Below, piece after piece: positions 1 through 7,909 of a DNA stretch of 64,000 nucleotides. Position numbers and translations under genes: made by a program. Each line of letters starts with the position of its first letter. Position 1 is the stretch's first letter. The DNA is taken from NCBI RefSeq assembly GCF_900103585.1, contig NZ_FNHV01000028.1:1-64000 (forward strand), given 5' to 3'. The notes beneath the pieces are model-generated. The model was not told the DNA's origin, searched no databases, and saw only the letters and a program-made list of their open reading frames with translations. The DNA comes from Streptomyces sp. cf386. Lineage in GTDB: Bacteria; Actinomycetota; Actinomycetes; Streptomycetales; Streptomycetaceae.

Positions 1-333
1 ATCCCGTTGCTCGACGCGATCCCGCCCGTCCGCGGCCGAGTTGGCAGGCCCCGCCGCAAGCCCGACTCGCTCTTCGCCGACCGGGGCTACGACCACGACG
101 TCTACCGCGATCAGGTCCGCGATCGCGGCATCGTGCCCGCTATCGCCAGACGCGGCACCCGACACGGCACCGGGCTGGGTACTTACCGGTGGGTGGTTGA
201 GCGAACCTTCGCCTGGCTCCACGGCTTCCGTCGTCTGCGCATCCGCTGGGAACGCAGAGCCGACATCCACGAAGCGTTCCTCAAACTCGCCTGCTGCCTC
301 ATCACCCACCGACAACTCGGCTCATTGTGTTAG
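1..333 (+). mobile_element. IS5-type transposase, C-terminal part (cut by window start)
   Basis: An open frame runs in from the window edge and ends at a TAG at 331-333. The protein carries the C-terminal half of a DDE transposase of the IS4/IS5 superfamily: an 'LFADRGYDHD' strand holding the middle catalytic Asp, then 'YRWVVERTFAWLHGFRRL', whose Glu is the third catalytic residue, and a closing 'LKLACCLITHR' helix. Such enzymes cut and paste short insertion sequences. The N-terminal part and left inverted repeat lie outside the window, and I could not fix the right terminal repeat in the following bases, so intactness is unknown. Its presence fits the rearranged nature of the next 26 kb. Confidence 0.85.
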
Positions 334-814
334 CTGTTGTTACGAGGGCGTCGTGACTGTCCTGTCAAGACCGCGTGGATCGGTTGACACCAACGGCTGA
401 CACCAACAAGCGCGGACAGCGGCGGTAGGAGCTGAACCTCAGCGGACGATCGGCTCAGGTGCACCGCTGATTGATCGACGTTGCCGTCTTCTTGTGATCG
501 ACCTGATCAGGATGCGACCACATCCCAAAGCTGTATCCAGCGCGGGCGCCGGCCAATATCCGGGACGGCGCCCCCTGGGTTACCTAGGGCACCGAGACTC
601 CGCCGACCGCGCAGGTAACTGTGGGTGCATATACGTGACAGGAGAACGCCCCCACAGTCACCCGCCCGAGGGGCTATGAGGCTCCGGCAGGCGTGCAATG
701 CTCGGAGAACCCCCCAAATGGCCCAAGATGGCTGCACCGTTGGAGCCCACCCCACCGAACAGGCTTGGCGGCAAGATCGCTGGGGTGGGCCGTGAGTACC
801 TGGGAGGTACTGCA
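334..814. other. Intergenic stretch after the transposase, no gene recognised
   Basis: Short overlapping frames occur on both strands but none has a convincing ribosome binding site, Streptomyces third-position bias or a recognisable motif. It probably contains the right end of the insertion sequence and the promoter of the small membrane protein that follows. No clear terminal repeat was located. Confidence 0.4.
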
Positions 815-1018
815 ATGAGTGTGGCCCCAAACGGCTCGGCGCTGCCAATCACCCGCCCAAAGGACTGGGCTACCGTGCTCGTGATCATCGTGGTGGTTTA
901 CGTTCCCGCCGTAGAGATCCAGAGCATTTTGGCGAGCATGATCGCGCTAGCTGCTGTACTCGTATCCGGCTCCGCCGTGAAGGCAGTAGCAGCGCAGCGG
1001 CCCGAACCGACCGTGTGA
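815..1018 (+). CDS. Small predicted membrane protein, 67 aa
   Basis: Function unknown. The ATG at 815 is chosen over an upstream in-frame ATG at 698 because GGGAGG (802-807) sits at good spacing before it and the upstream extension has no protein-like character. After a short polar N-terminus the product has two hydrophobic segments, around residues 17-31 and 34-50, and ends in a basic/polar tail, so it is probably a two-helix membrane peptide. No neighbour suggests a role. It could be a holin-like or stress peptide, but nothing in the sequence distinguishes these. Confidence 0.5.
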   Translation: MSVAPNGSALPITRPKDWATVLVIIVVVYVPAVEIQSILASMIALAAVLVSGSAVKAVAAQRPEPTV

Positions 1019-1277
1019 GAACTGACTAGCCCCACGGGACCAGGAAGAGGGGCATGCAACCTGGAAGGGCGGGAGACGGCCACGTGTGCCCTCTGCGTGC
1101 CCGATCGAGGGGCAACGAGCGGGGACCAACGGGGAACCTCGGCGATTGCCGTGGAAACACCCAGGTCACCGTCTCGCCAGGTCAGGTCGCATCCGCGTAC
1201 GCGATCTTCCAAACTGGTGCTCCATGCCCCAGCCAGCGAGGCTTGGCTGGGCCATGGAGATTCCGCTAACCGCTCGA

Positions 1278-1877
1278 TCAACTGGCGACGTCGCGGTCCA
1301 GCGCCGTACTCGCATGCTGGAGGAACTCTCGAACACCTTGGTCCAGATGCTTGAGCATCTCAGGGAACTTTGAGGTGTCATAGGCAACGGTCGAGTCCCC
1401 CATCTCCCCAGAGATGCGAGCGAAGCTCTGCAGGATTCGGAACGGGGCAACGAGGCCACTCGACAGCTCCGCCACCTTAGTCACGAACGGTTCGAGTTCA
1501 GCCGGTCCGTCCAGGACGACATGCCGGCCGAAGCGGCTGACCTCGTCAGCAAGCGCAATGGCGTGGTCCACGTAACCATCCTTGAATTTACTGTGCTTCA
1601 GGTGCGAGGGGGGATTCGTGCCCTCATCCTCAGAAGTCCTCGACGAGTCGAGGAGCCGCCCGAAGTGCACCCAGGGTTGTAAGTGATCGTGGAACGCCGC
1701 AACAGCCGATGAGAACGCCTCGTAAGAGGCTCTTCGTGGCTCCCTGCGCTCACGTAATGACTCATTACGCATCTGCATCTTGGTTGCTGACCTTGCGGTC
1801 CAGCCAGTCACGATCATGCCGATCGTTCCCACTCCCGCGCCCAACACCGCAGCTATCCCAGCATCCATGACGACCAT
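1278..1877 (-). CDS. Hypothetical protein with N-terminal membrane anchor, 199 aa
   Basis: I do not recognise a named family. The protein starts with a hydrophobic helix (about residues 3-27, 'AAVLGAGVGTIGMIVTGW'), followed by a basic, probably coiled stretch rich in Arg/Glu and an otherwise helical cytoplasmic region up to 'LDRDVAS'. This single-helix-plus-helical-domain arrangement is frequent among lineage-specific Streptomyces proteins found singly near mobile DNA. It stands alone between the small membrane protein and the LPMO gene, both on the other strand. Confidence 0.55.
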   Translation of the reverse strand: MVVMDAGIAAVLGAGVGTIGMIVTGWTARSATKMQMRNESLRERREPRRASYEAFSSAVAAFHDHLQPWVHFGRLLDSSRTSEDEGTNPPSHLKHSKFKDGYVDHAIALADEVSRFGRHVVLDGPAELEPFVTKVAELSSGLVAPFRILQSFARISGEMGDSTVAYDTSKFPEMLKHLDQGVREFLQHASTALDRDVAS

Positions 1878-2183
1878 GATGCCGCCGTAGTGGCACCGCT
1901 ATGGCGCCATGCGCACGAGTTGGCGAGGTAAGGCACGTCGGCTCCGCTGGGAGCCAATCTGGGAGCCAACCGAGGCGTCCGACGGCGGACGAACACGGAC
2001 GGCCACGTACAGGTGGCACTGCTCGGACGCAGGTGAGTTGGAGGCCATCCCTCCCTCATCCTGAGCCCTCGGTTAGTCCTGCCTTAAGGCGACCCTAAAG
2101 ATCGCCGCGAACCCCCTGCGACAGGCGATTTCACGGTTTCTTGGATCCGGCACTCATCAGTTCCGGTTCCGAGGAGATCCCCC
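1878..2183. other. Divergent intergenic region upstream of the LPMO gene
   Basis: About 300 bases between a leftward hypothetical and the rightward LPMO. It holds the promoters of both by necessity. The only clear signal is the GAGGAG ribosome binding site at 2171-2176, just before the LPMO start. No operator palindrome stood out. Confidence 0.4.
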
Positions 2184-3221
2184 ATGCCCGCACGCCGCAA
2201 GGCCGCCACCATCGCCGCCCTCGGCCTGACCCCGCTCGCCCTGACCGCCCTCGCCACCGCCCCCGCGTCGGCGCACGGCTCGATGGGCGACCCGGTCAGC
2301 CGGGTCTCGCAGTGCTACGCGGAGGGCCCGGAGAGCCCGAAGTCCGACGCGTGCAAGGCGGCGGTCGCCGCGGGCGGCACGCAGGCCCTGTACGACTGGA
2401 ACGGCATCCGCATCGGCGACGCGGCCGGCCGCCACCAGGAGTTGATCCCGGACGGCAAGCTGTGCAGCGCGAACAGCGAGGAGTTCAAGGGCCTCGACCT
2501 GGCCCGCGCCGACTGGCCTGCGACCAGCGTGAGCAGTGGGTCGTACACCTTCAAGTACCGCGTGACCGCCCCGCACAAGGGCACCTTCAAGGTCTACATC
2601 ACCAAGGCGGGCTACGACCCGACGAAGCCGCTGGCCTGGGACGACCTTGACCTGACGAACCCCGTGGCGACGGTCACCGACCCTGCGGCCTCGGGCGGCT
2701 TCTACACGTTCTCCGGCACCCTGCCCGAGCGCTCCGGCAAGCAGCTGCTGTACGCGGTCTGGCAGCGCTCGGACAGCCCGGAGGCGTTCTACTCCTGCTC
2801 GGACGTGGCCTTCGGCGGCGGCAGCGGTGGGAACGGCAACTCCGGCACCGATGACTCCGACGGTGGCGACACCGGCGGCGACACCGGCGGCGGGGCCGCT
2901 CCGGCTCCGAGCGCCTCCGCGCCCTCCGAGGAGCAGATCGAGGACGGTGCCGACCAGTCGACGGTCGAGCACCACGGCCACGGGGACCAGGACGCCAGTA
3001 CGTCGGCGGAGCCGGCCGCGGCGGCCGAGGAGGCGCAGTCCGCCACCCCGGCCAACCAGCCGAAGGCGGCAGGCGCGACCGAGAACCTCGCCGAGACCGG
3101 CGGGGACAGCAGCACGGCGTATCTCGCGATGGGCGGTGCGGCGACCCTGGCGCTCGGTTCGGCGGTCCTGTTCGCGTCGGTGCGCCGACGCGCGGCCGGC
3201 GGCGCTCGCCACGGCCGCTGA
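2184..3221 (+). CDS. Secreted AA10 lytic polysaccharide monooxygenase with LAETG cell-wall sorting signal
   Basis: Copper-dependent oxidase of the AA10 family (chitin or cellulose cleavage). A Sec-type signal peptide (residues 1-30, ending 'ATAPASA') is cleaved to expose His31 ('HGSMGDP'), which with His131 ('TAPHKGTF') makes the histidine brace. Phe202 in 'EAFYSCSD' fits the axial position. After the catalytic domain (31-210) comes a linker of about 90 residues rich in Gly, Ser, Ala and acidic residues, then 'LAETG' (302-306), a hydrophobic helix and an RRR tail: a sortase signal of the LAxTG type used by Streptomyces class E sortases. The enzyme should therefore be fixed to peptidoglycan rather than free. 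GAGGAG lies before the ATG. It converges on the lipase gene across a shared terminator. Substrate preference cannot be read from sequence by eye. Confidence 0.9.
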   Translation: MPARRKAATIAALGLTPLALTALATAPASAHGSMGDPVSRVSQCYAEGPESPKSDACKAAVAAGGTQALYDWNGIRIGDAAGRHQELIPDGKLCSANSEEFKGLDLARADWPATSVSSGSYTFKYRVTAPHKGTFKVYITKAGYDPTKPLAWDDLDLTNPVATVTDPAASGGFYTFSGTLPERSGKQLLYAVWQRSDSPEAFYSCSDVAFGGGSGGNGNSGTDDSDGGDTGGDTGGGAAPAPSASAPSEEQIEDGADQSTVEHHGHGDQDASTSAEPAAAAEEAQSATPANQPKAAGATENLAETGGDSSTAYLAMGGAATLALGSAVLFASVRRRAAGGARHGR

Positions 3222-3230
3222 CCCAGGACT

Positions 3231-3269
3231 CCGGGGTCTGACCGGCGGCTCAGGCCGGTCAGACCCCGG
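3231..3269. terminator. Bidirectional hairpin terminator between LPMO and lipase
   Basis: A perfect 16-bp stem (3231-3246 with 3254-3269) closes a 7-nt loop. It begins 9 bases after the LPMO stop and lies 24 bases from the lipase stop on the other strand, so it can serve both converging transcripts. There is no strong U-tract, which is usual in Streptomyces. Confidence 0.85.
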
Positions 3270-3293
3270 TGGTGTGTTCTGTGCCTACCGCTC

Positions 3294-4163
3294 TCAACCG
3301 ATCACCGAGGCGCAGGTGGTGGGCGTGGCGCGGGCCGGGTCGAGCGCGTTGACCACCTCGTGGAAGGCGATCCGGTCGGTCAGGCCGATGAGCGCGTGCT
3401 CGGACAGGTCGACCGCGCACAGGTCCTGGATCAGGACGTTCTTCACGTCGGGCCCGTTCAGGAACTGGCTTCGGTACGGCGTCACCACCTCGTCGTACTT
3501 GGTGGCGATGACGGTGTAGCGGACACCGGGAACGGTGTCGCCGCCGGCGTTGAGCTTGGTCATGAACTCGGAGCCGACGACCTGCTGGGCGAGGGCGGGG
3601 GTGGCGGCGGAGAGCAGGTCCTCGGCGCCGGGGAAGTACGGCAGCAGGTTGGTGAGCCCCGCCAGGGTGGTGCCGTGGTTGTTGGGGGCGATACCGACGA
3701 GGGCGTTCACCTTGGCGGCGCCGCCGAGGAACTTGACGTAGTAGCGGGGCATCATGCCGCCCTGCGAGTGGCCGACGAGGTCGGCCTCGGCGGCGCCGGT
3801 CGCGGCGAGCACCTTGTCGACATAGGCGGACAGTTGCTCGGCCGACTTGTCGATGGGGCCGAGGGCGTGGAAGAACGGCACGCCCGGCAGCTGGCCGTAG
3901 TCGAGGGAGAAGACGCAGTAGCCACGGTTCTTCAAGTAGGGCGCGAGTCCCAGCCAGTTGTCGACGGAGTTCGCGAAGGTGCCGTGCACGAGGACGACGG
4001 GGCGGGGATGGGCGGCGGACGGCTTGCAGGAGAAGTCGTTCCAGCCACTGCTCGACGTCGCCGTCGTTTCCGCCGCCTGGGCGGTGGTGGCGGGGACGAC
4101 GGCGACCGCGGCGGTCAGCAGCAGCGCGGCCAGGGGTCTGAGCACTCGTTTCCAGGGCAGCAT
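3294..4163 (-). CDS. Secreted triacylglycerol lipase/esterase (lipase class 2 type)
   Basis: Alpha/beta-hydrolase of 289 aa with a clear signal peptide (residues 1-30, basic N-terminus then a long Leu/Ala core ending 'TTAQA'). The oxyanion-hole strand is 'PVVLVHGTF' (55-63), the nucleophile elbow 'GHSQGG' puts Ser at 133, and Asp224 ('KYDEVVTP') and His256 ('SEHALIG') complete a plausible triad. Paired cysteines (46/83 and 249/284) fit a secreted, disulfide-bonded enzyme. It should hydrolyse lipids or esters outside the cell. It stands alone, converging with the LPMO gene. The start has a basic hydrophobic leader directly behind it. Confidence 0.88.
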   Translation of the reverse strand: MLPWKRVLRPLAALLLTAAVAVVPATTAQAAETTATSSSGWNDFSCKPSAAHPRPVVLVHGTFANSVDNWLGLAPYLKNRGYCVFSLDYGQLPGVPFFHALGPIDKSAEQLSAYVDKVLAATGAAEADLVGHSQGGMMPRYYVKFLGGAAKVNALVGIAPNNHGTTLAGLTNLLPYFPGAEDLLSAATPALAQQVVGSEFMTKLNAGGDTVPGVRYTVIATKYDEVVTPYRSQFLNGPDVKNVLIQDLCAVDLSEHALIGLTDRIAFHEVVNALDPARATPTTCASVIG

Positions 4164-4357
4164 CGTGTGATCTCCTTGCGGCTCAAGGGAGGTGCGACGG
4201 CCTTACGCCCTGTGATCCGGATCACGAGGATGCTGTTCACTCGTCAAGTTACGGGCGAGTAGGAGACGTGTGAAGTTACGCGTCAGTAAAAACTTCCAGT
4301 GATAGTCCAGTGGTGGCCGATGATGGCAGGAGACGCGTCGTAATCACTGACGAACCG

Positions 4358-4804
4358 TCACCAGGTAGGCCTGATTGGCCCCTTGGGAACAATGCGCACC
4401 AATTGCTCGCGCAGCGCCCGCACTTGCCCCTCACCCAGCACCTCGCCCCACGCCCGCACGACATCCGCAGCCGCCTCGTCGGCCGCACGGGTACAGGCCC
4501 ACCCCCGCTCGGTCAGCACGACCAGCCGGGCACGCGCGTCGCCGGGATGCGCCCGTCGCTCGGCGTATCCCTTGCGCACGATCTCGTCGACGAGCTGGCT
4601 GGCCGCCTGCTTGGTCACGCCGAGATGGGCGGCGAGGTCGGTGACCGTCGCACCGCCCGGGGCGAGCCGGGCGAACGCGAACCCGTGCGCGGGCCGCAGC
4701 CCCTCGAAGCCCCGGGCGACCACGCCGGCATGAATGCGTTGCGTGAGCTCGCCGGCCACGGCGAGCAGGGCGGCGGACAGGGCCATGGCTTCGGAGTTCT
4801 GCAC
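4358..4804 (-). CDS. MarR-family transcriptional regulator
   Basis: A 148-aa winged-helix protein with the usual MarR order: dimerisation helix, 'ATVTDLAAHLGVTKQAASQL' recognition region (about 52-71), then a wing 'ERRAHPGDARARLVVLTERG'. It is divergent from a cupin gene, and the 120-base gap holds two copies of a near-identical palindrome, so it very likely represses itself and the cupin gene and releases DNA when it binds a small ligand. The start taken is GTG at 4804; an in-frame ATG at 4786 is the alternative. Ligand unknown. Confidence 0.88.
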   Translation of the reverse strand: MQNSEAMALSAALLAVAGELTQRIHAGVVARGFEGLRPAHGFAFARLAPGGATVTDLAAHLGVTKQAASQLVDEIVRKGYAERRAHPGDARARLVVLTERGWACTRAADEAAADVVRAWGEVLGEGQVRALREQLVRIVPKGPIRPTW

Positions 4805-4831
4805 GCAGGCATTGAAACACCCTTGACGTAT

Positions 4832-4880
4832 TGGTCAAGCTGCTTGACCATCGGATCGGAATGGTCAAGCAGCTTGACCA
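4832..4880. promoter_or_regulatory. Twin palindromic operator for the MarR regulator
   Basis: Two 19-base palindromes, TGGTCAAGC-T-GCTTGACCA (4832-4850) and TGGTCAAGC-A-GCTTGACCA (4862-4880), have centres exactly 30 bases apart, close to three helical turns. The right copy extends to a perfect 31-base palindrome (4856-4886). They occupy the marR/cupin promoter region, which fits cooperative binding of two MarR dimers on one face of the DNA. Confidence 0.88.
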
Positions 4881-4926
4881 TTCCGAACCGGTTAGTTAAT
4901 CAGCAGGCACTCAACAGGAGGCACCC

Positions 4927-5301
4927 ATGCCCGTAGTCCGCGCATCCGAAGCCGTCACCCACGAGATCCACGGCGCCCGCTTCGTCTCGTACGCCACCCC
5001 CCTCACCGGCAGCAAGGAGCTCTGCGCCTGGCGCGGCGAGATACCGGCCGGGACCAAGGCTCCCGCGCACACCGTCAACCGCGAGGAGATCCTCCACCTG
5101 CTCGACGGCGAGCTGCTGATCACACTCGACGACCGCACCGAGCGGATCCGCTCAGGCGACACTCTGATCATCAACCCCGGCGCGACCCTGACCGTCGAGA
5201 ACCCGGGCGACCGTACCGCCGTCACCTGGGTCACCACGTCCATAGGCCTGACGGCGGAGCTCGCCGACGGCACGCGCATCACGCCGCCGTGGGCCAACTG
5301 A
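4927..5301 (+). CDS. Small cupin-domain protein
   Basis: A single-domain cupin of 124 aa. The barrel carries a partial first cupin motif ('APAHTVNREEILHLLDGELLI', here named only by its His and Glu residues at about 48 and 53-54) and a second motif region 'GDTLIINPGATLTVENP'. The ribosome binding site AGGAGG is 6-7 bases before the ATG. It is divergent from the MarR gene and shares the twin operator, so it is probably the regulated target: a sensor-linked detoxification or dioxygenase-like enzyme, exact reaction unknown. Its last 150 bases are overlapped antisense by the read-through tail of the first ImuB-like gene. Confidence 0.8.
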   Translation: MPVVRASEAVTHEIHGARFVSYATPLTGSKELCAWRGEIPAGTKAPAHTVNREEILHLLDGELLITLDDRTERIRSGDTLIINPGATLTVENPGDRTAVTWVTTSIGLTAELADGTRITPPWAN

Positions 5302-6198
5302 GCCCCGGGCGGCGAGCGGGTCGAAAGTGGGCCGGTCAGGGGCCTGTTCGGCGGGATCGAGGCCCTCGGCGCGCAGGGCGAGGGCGCGGACACGGGCACT
5401 CTGAGTGCCGAGGGCGTCGTACAGGGCATACGCCGCTCCGGTCAGCGCCGTCGAGTGGGCCGTCGGTTCCGTCAGGGTACGGCTGCGGGTCGTCGAGGCG
5501 CGGTCGGTGTGGCGGACGGTGAGGGTCAGGGTGCGGCAGACCTTGTCCAGGGCGCACAGCCGGGCGCCCAGTTCCTCGGCGGCGGACAGCAGGGCGCGGC
5601 GGAGCCGGTCGGGGTCGGACTCGTCGCGCGTGAAGGGACGTTCCGTGACCAGCGACCGCGATACGACCTTCGGGACGACCCGGCCCCGGTCGATTCCGCT
5701 CGCCTTCTCGCGCAGTTCGCGGCCGGCCAGCTCGCCGACCAGGCGCTGAAGCGTGGACAGCGGCGCGGCGGCGACCCGGCCGAGCGTGTCGAGGCCGTAC
5801 TCGCCCAGGGTGCGGGCGGTCGCGGCACCGACGCCGGGCAGGGTGGCGACGGGCCTCTCGGCGAGGAACTCCGCGACGGCCTCCGGCTCCTCGGGCACGG
5901 CACAGGTCACCCCGGGCCGCGCGTCCCGCGCCGCCACGCGGGCCAGCATCGGCCCCGGCCCGGCGCCGATCGCGCAGTCGACCCCGTGGTGGGCGAGGGC
6001 GCGCAGCCGGATCGCCGACGCCAGCTCGACCGCGTCCCGCCCGAAGTGCCGCTCGGCGCACCGCAGATCGGCCAGCGCCCCGTCCGGCGGCAACGCCTCC
6101 ACGACCGGCGTGAAGTCCTCCAGTAACCCGAGCAGCCCCGGCAGGACCGCCGCCTCGCCCGTCGGCGGCAGCTGGAAACGTACGCAGAGGATGGTCAT
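5152..6198 (-). CDS. ImuB-like Y-family polymerase paralogue 1, C-terminus lost
   Basis: Y-family polymerase relative starting 'MTILCVRFQLPP'. The Asp and Asp-Glu active-site residues of true Pol IV are absent ('LCVRFQL' and 'ALADLRCAERHF' occupy their places), as in ImuB, the non-catalytic subunit of the DnaE2 mutasome. The HhH region ('TLPGVGAATARTLGEYGL') and little-finger region are present. Family-like sequence ends at 'RPTFDPLAAR', exactly where the cupin stop codon lies. The remaining frame down to 5152 is antisense to the cupin gene and has no homology to the other copies, so the natural C-terminus was probably deleted. Upstream bases encode 'PGSAG*', the same tail as dnaE2. It is the most divergent of the three copies. 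Confidence 0.75.
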   Translation of the reverse strand: MTILCVRFQLPPTGEAAVLPGLLGLLEDFTPVVEALPPDGALADLRCAERHFGRDAVELASAIRLRALAHHGVDCAIGAGPGPMLARVAARDARPGVTCAVPEEPEAVAEFLAERPVATLPGVGAATARTLGEYGLDTLGRVAAAPLSTLQRLVGELAGRELREKASGIDRGRVVPKVVSRSLVTERPFTRDESDPDRLRRALLSAAEELGARLCALDKVCRTLTLTVRHTDRASTTRSRTLTEPTAHSTALTGAAYALYDALGTQSARVRALALRAEGLDPAEQAPDRPTFDPLAARGSVGPRRRDARAVGELRRQAYGRGDPGDGGTVARVLDGQGRAGVDDQSVA

Positions 6199-6925
6199 CC
6201 CGCACTCCCGGGCTCTGGTGCCACGACTTCCGCAACATCCGCGATATCCGCAACTTCCGTATTTGTGAAGGCTCTTGGTCCGCGGTCGCGGATCCGCCCA
6301 CGGGTTCGGTTCGTATCCCGCGGGCATTTGGATTCACCCGACTCGCACGCGACGTCAGTGGACCGCGTCCTCGCGCGCGGCGCCGGCGGACGGCGTTCCC
6401 GGCGCATGTGTCAGTCCGCCAGAGCCGCCGGCTGAGTGGTGGTCGACTCAGGCGGCACCATCACGATCCTGTGGACCTGCAATGCCCAGGCCAACCAGAA
6501 AGGACCCTCACCTGACATCCGTCTCAGGAGCGCTACGCCGTGTCCATCCGGCCCGCGGCCAGCGCGTCATACAGCCCGCCGTTCCTTGCGATGACCAGCA
6601 AGGTCTGAGTGCTCAGACCTCGGCGGCCCCTGGTCTGATGGTGTGCGGTGAGCACCTCATCAGGCCAGAGGCCGCTATCGGTGGGCCGTCGGCTTCTTGG
6701 CTTGATCTTTGACCTCGTCACGAGATGCCGAGCGGGAGGACGCGTTCGCGTGGGCGTCACACGTCCCGACTGAAGCCGCATCTGCCGAAGTCCGGGCAGC
6801 ACGGCGGCCGTTGGAGTGCCAACCGTCACCCCGGCCAGGGCGGCAACCAGTTGATCAGCCGGGGACGGAACAGGAACCGTTGAACGGCGCAGGACGGAAG
6901 TAGTCGTAGTTCTTCGCACAAGCGG
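6199..6925. other. Gap between ImuB-like copies 1 and 2, no confident gene
   Basis: About 730 bases. A leftward 128-codon frame (6533-6919) ends 'ARNGGLYDALAAGRMDTA', which faintly resembles the N-terminal region of some Streptomyces transposases, but the rest has no recognisable content and codon bias is poor. I treat the stretch as decayed DNA, possibly an old transposase scar. Confidence 0.35.
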
Positions 6926-7906
6926 TCAGTCCGCCAGAGCAGCCGGCCGTACGGCCTGCGGCCCGAAGCGTCGGCGGGCGCGGTCCGCGGCGACCTCGGC
7001 CGCGCGGGCCCGGGCATCGCCGGGATCCAGGGAGAGCTGGCGGTAGGCGCTGTCGGCCGGCAGCAGTCCGTCGGCACGGATCACGAAGGCACGGACTCGC
7101 GCTCGCTGCAGCCCCAGGGAAGTCAGCAGACCGAGGGCAGCCGCGGCAAGGGCGGGTGAGTGGCTGGTGGATTCCGGCAGTGTGCGCGTGCGCGCGGTGG
7201 AGCTGCGGTCGGCGTACCGCACCGTGAGGGTGAGCCTGCTGGCGGCCTGGCTCTCGCCGCGGAGGCGCCCGCCGATCTGGTCGGCAAGCCCCAGGACTGC
7301 CCGGTGATGCAGTGCGGGGGCGAGACAGTCCCGCTCCAACACGAGGTCGGCGGTCAGGTGCGCTGCCGGTTCCCAGGGGATGACCGGGCGGGGATCATTG
7401 CCTCGGGCGCGCTCGGCCAGCGGCCGGGCCGAGTCGGCTCCGAGGAGTCGCTGCAGGGTCGCCGCGGGTATGTCGACGACCTGGCCGATGGTGTGCAGTC
7501 CATATCTGTTGAGGGTTTCCGCCGTGGCGCGGCCGATGCCGGGCAGCGCGGTGACCGGGCGGGGGTACAGCCAGTCGGCGGCCTGCCCAGCGCGGACCCA
7601 GGTGGTGTCTCCGGGTGCGGACGCGTCGGCCGCCATCGCCGCCAGCATCCGGTTGTTCGCGAGCCCGGCGCTGCAGTCGATGCCGTAGAGGAGCTTCAGT
7701 CTCATCATCGTCGTCTGGACCATGTCGTAGGGAGAGAGGTCGAAGTACCTGAGCGCCGAGGTCAGGTCGAGCTGGACGGCGCCCGGCGGGACGGCCTGGA
7801 CGTGAGGCGTGACACCGGACATCAGTTCGATCACATCGCCGAACTGGGCCTCGCTCAGTGCCGCGTGCAGATGGAGGTGGGCGATGTGCCGCTGACGTGT
7901 GCTCAT
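6926..7906 (-). CDS. ImuB-like Y-family polymerase paralogue 2
   Basis: A full-length 326-aa protein closely matching the copy at 25.3-26.3 kb. It begins 'MSTRQRHIAHLHLH', where catalytic Pol IV has the first metal-binding Asp; here His12/His14 stand instead, and the second acidic site reads 'QLDLTSAL' rather than an S-x-D-E motif. The protein is therefore predicted to be non-polymerising, like ImuB. A helix-hairpin-helix ('ALPGIGRATAETLNRYGL') and a C-terminal 'YRQLSLDP' resembling a sliding-clamp binding peptide are present. The 16-17 bases just before its start repeat the end of dnaE2 (encoding GSAG*), although dnaE2 is 18 kb away: this copy was separated from a dnaE2 partner or inserted with its joint. 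Confidence 0.85.
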   Translation of the reverse strand: MSTRQRHIAHLHLHAALSEAQFGDVIELMSGVTPHVQAVPPGAVQLDLTSALRYFDLSPYDMVQTTMMRLKLLYGIDCSAGLANNRMLAAMAADASAPGDTTWVRAGQAADWLYPRPVTALPGIGRATAETLNRYGLHTIGQVVDIPAATLQRLLGADSARPLAERARGNDPRPVIPWEPAAHLTADLVLERDCLAPALHHRAVLGLADQIGGRLRGESQAASRLTLTVRYADRSSTARTRTLPESTSHSPALAAAALGLLTSLGLQRARVRAFVIRADGLLPADSAYRQLSLDPGDARARAAEVAADRARRRFGPQAVRPAALAD

Positions 7907-7909
7907 CCC

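Noticed and set aside
6533..6919. Leftward 128-codon frame as a transposase
   Set aside because: Only its last ~20 residues faintly recall a transposase; no catalytic residues or repeats support it.
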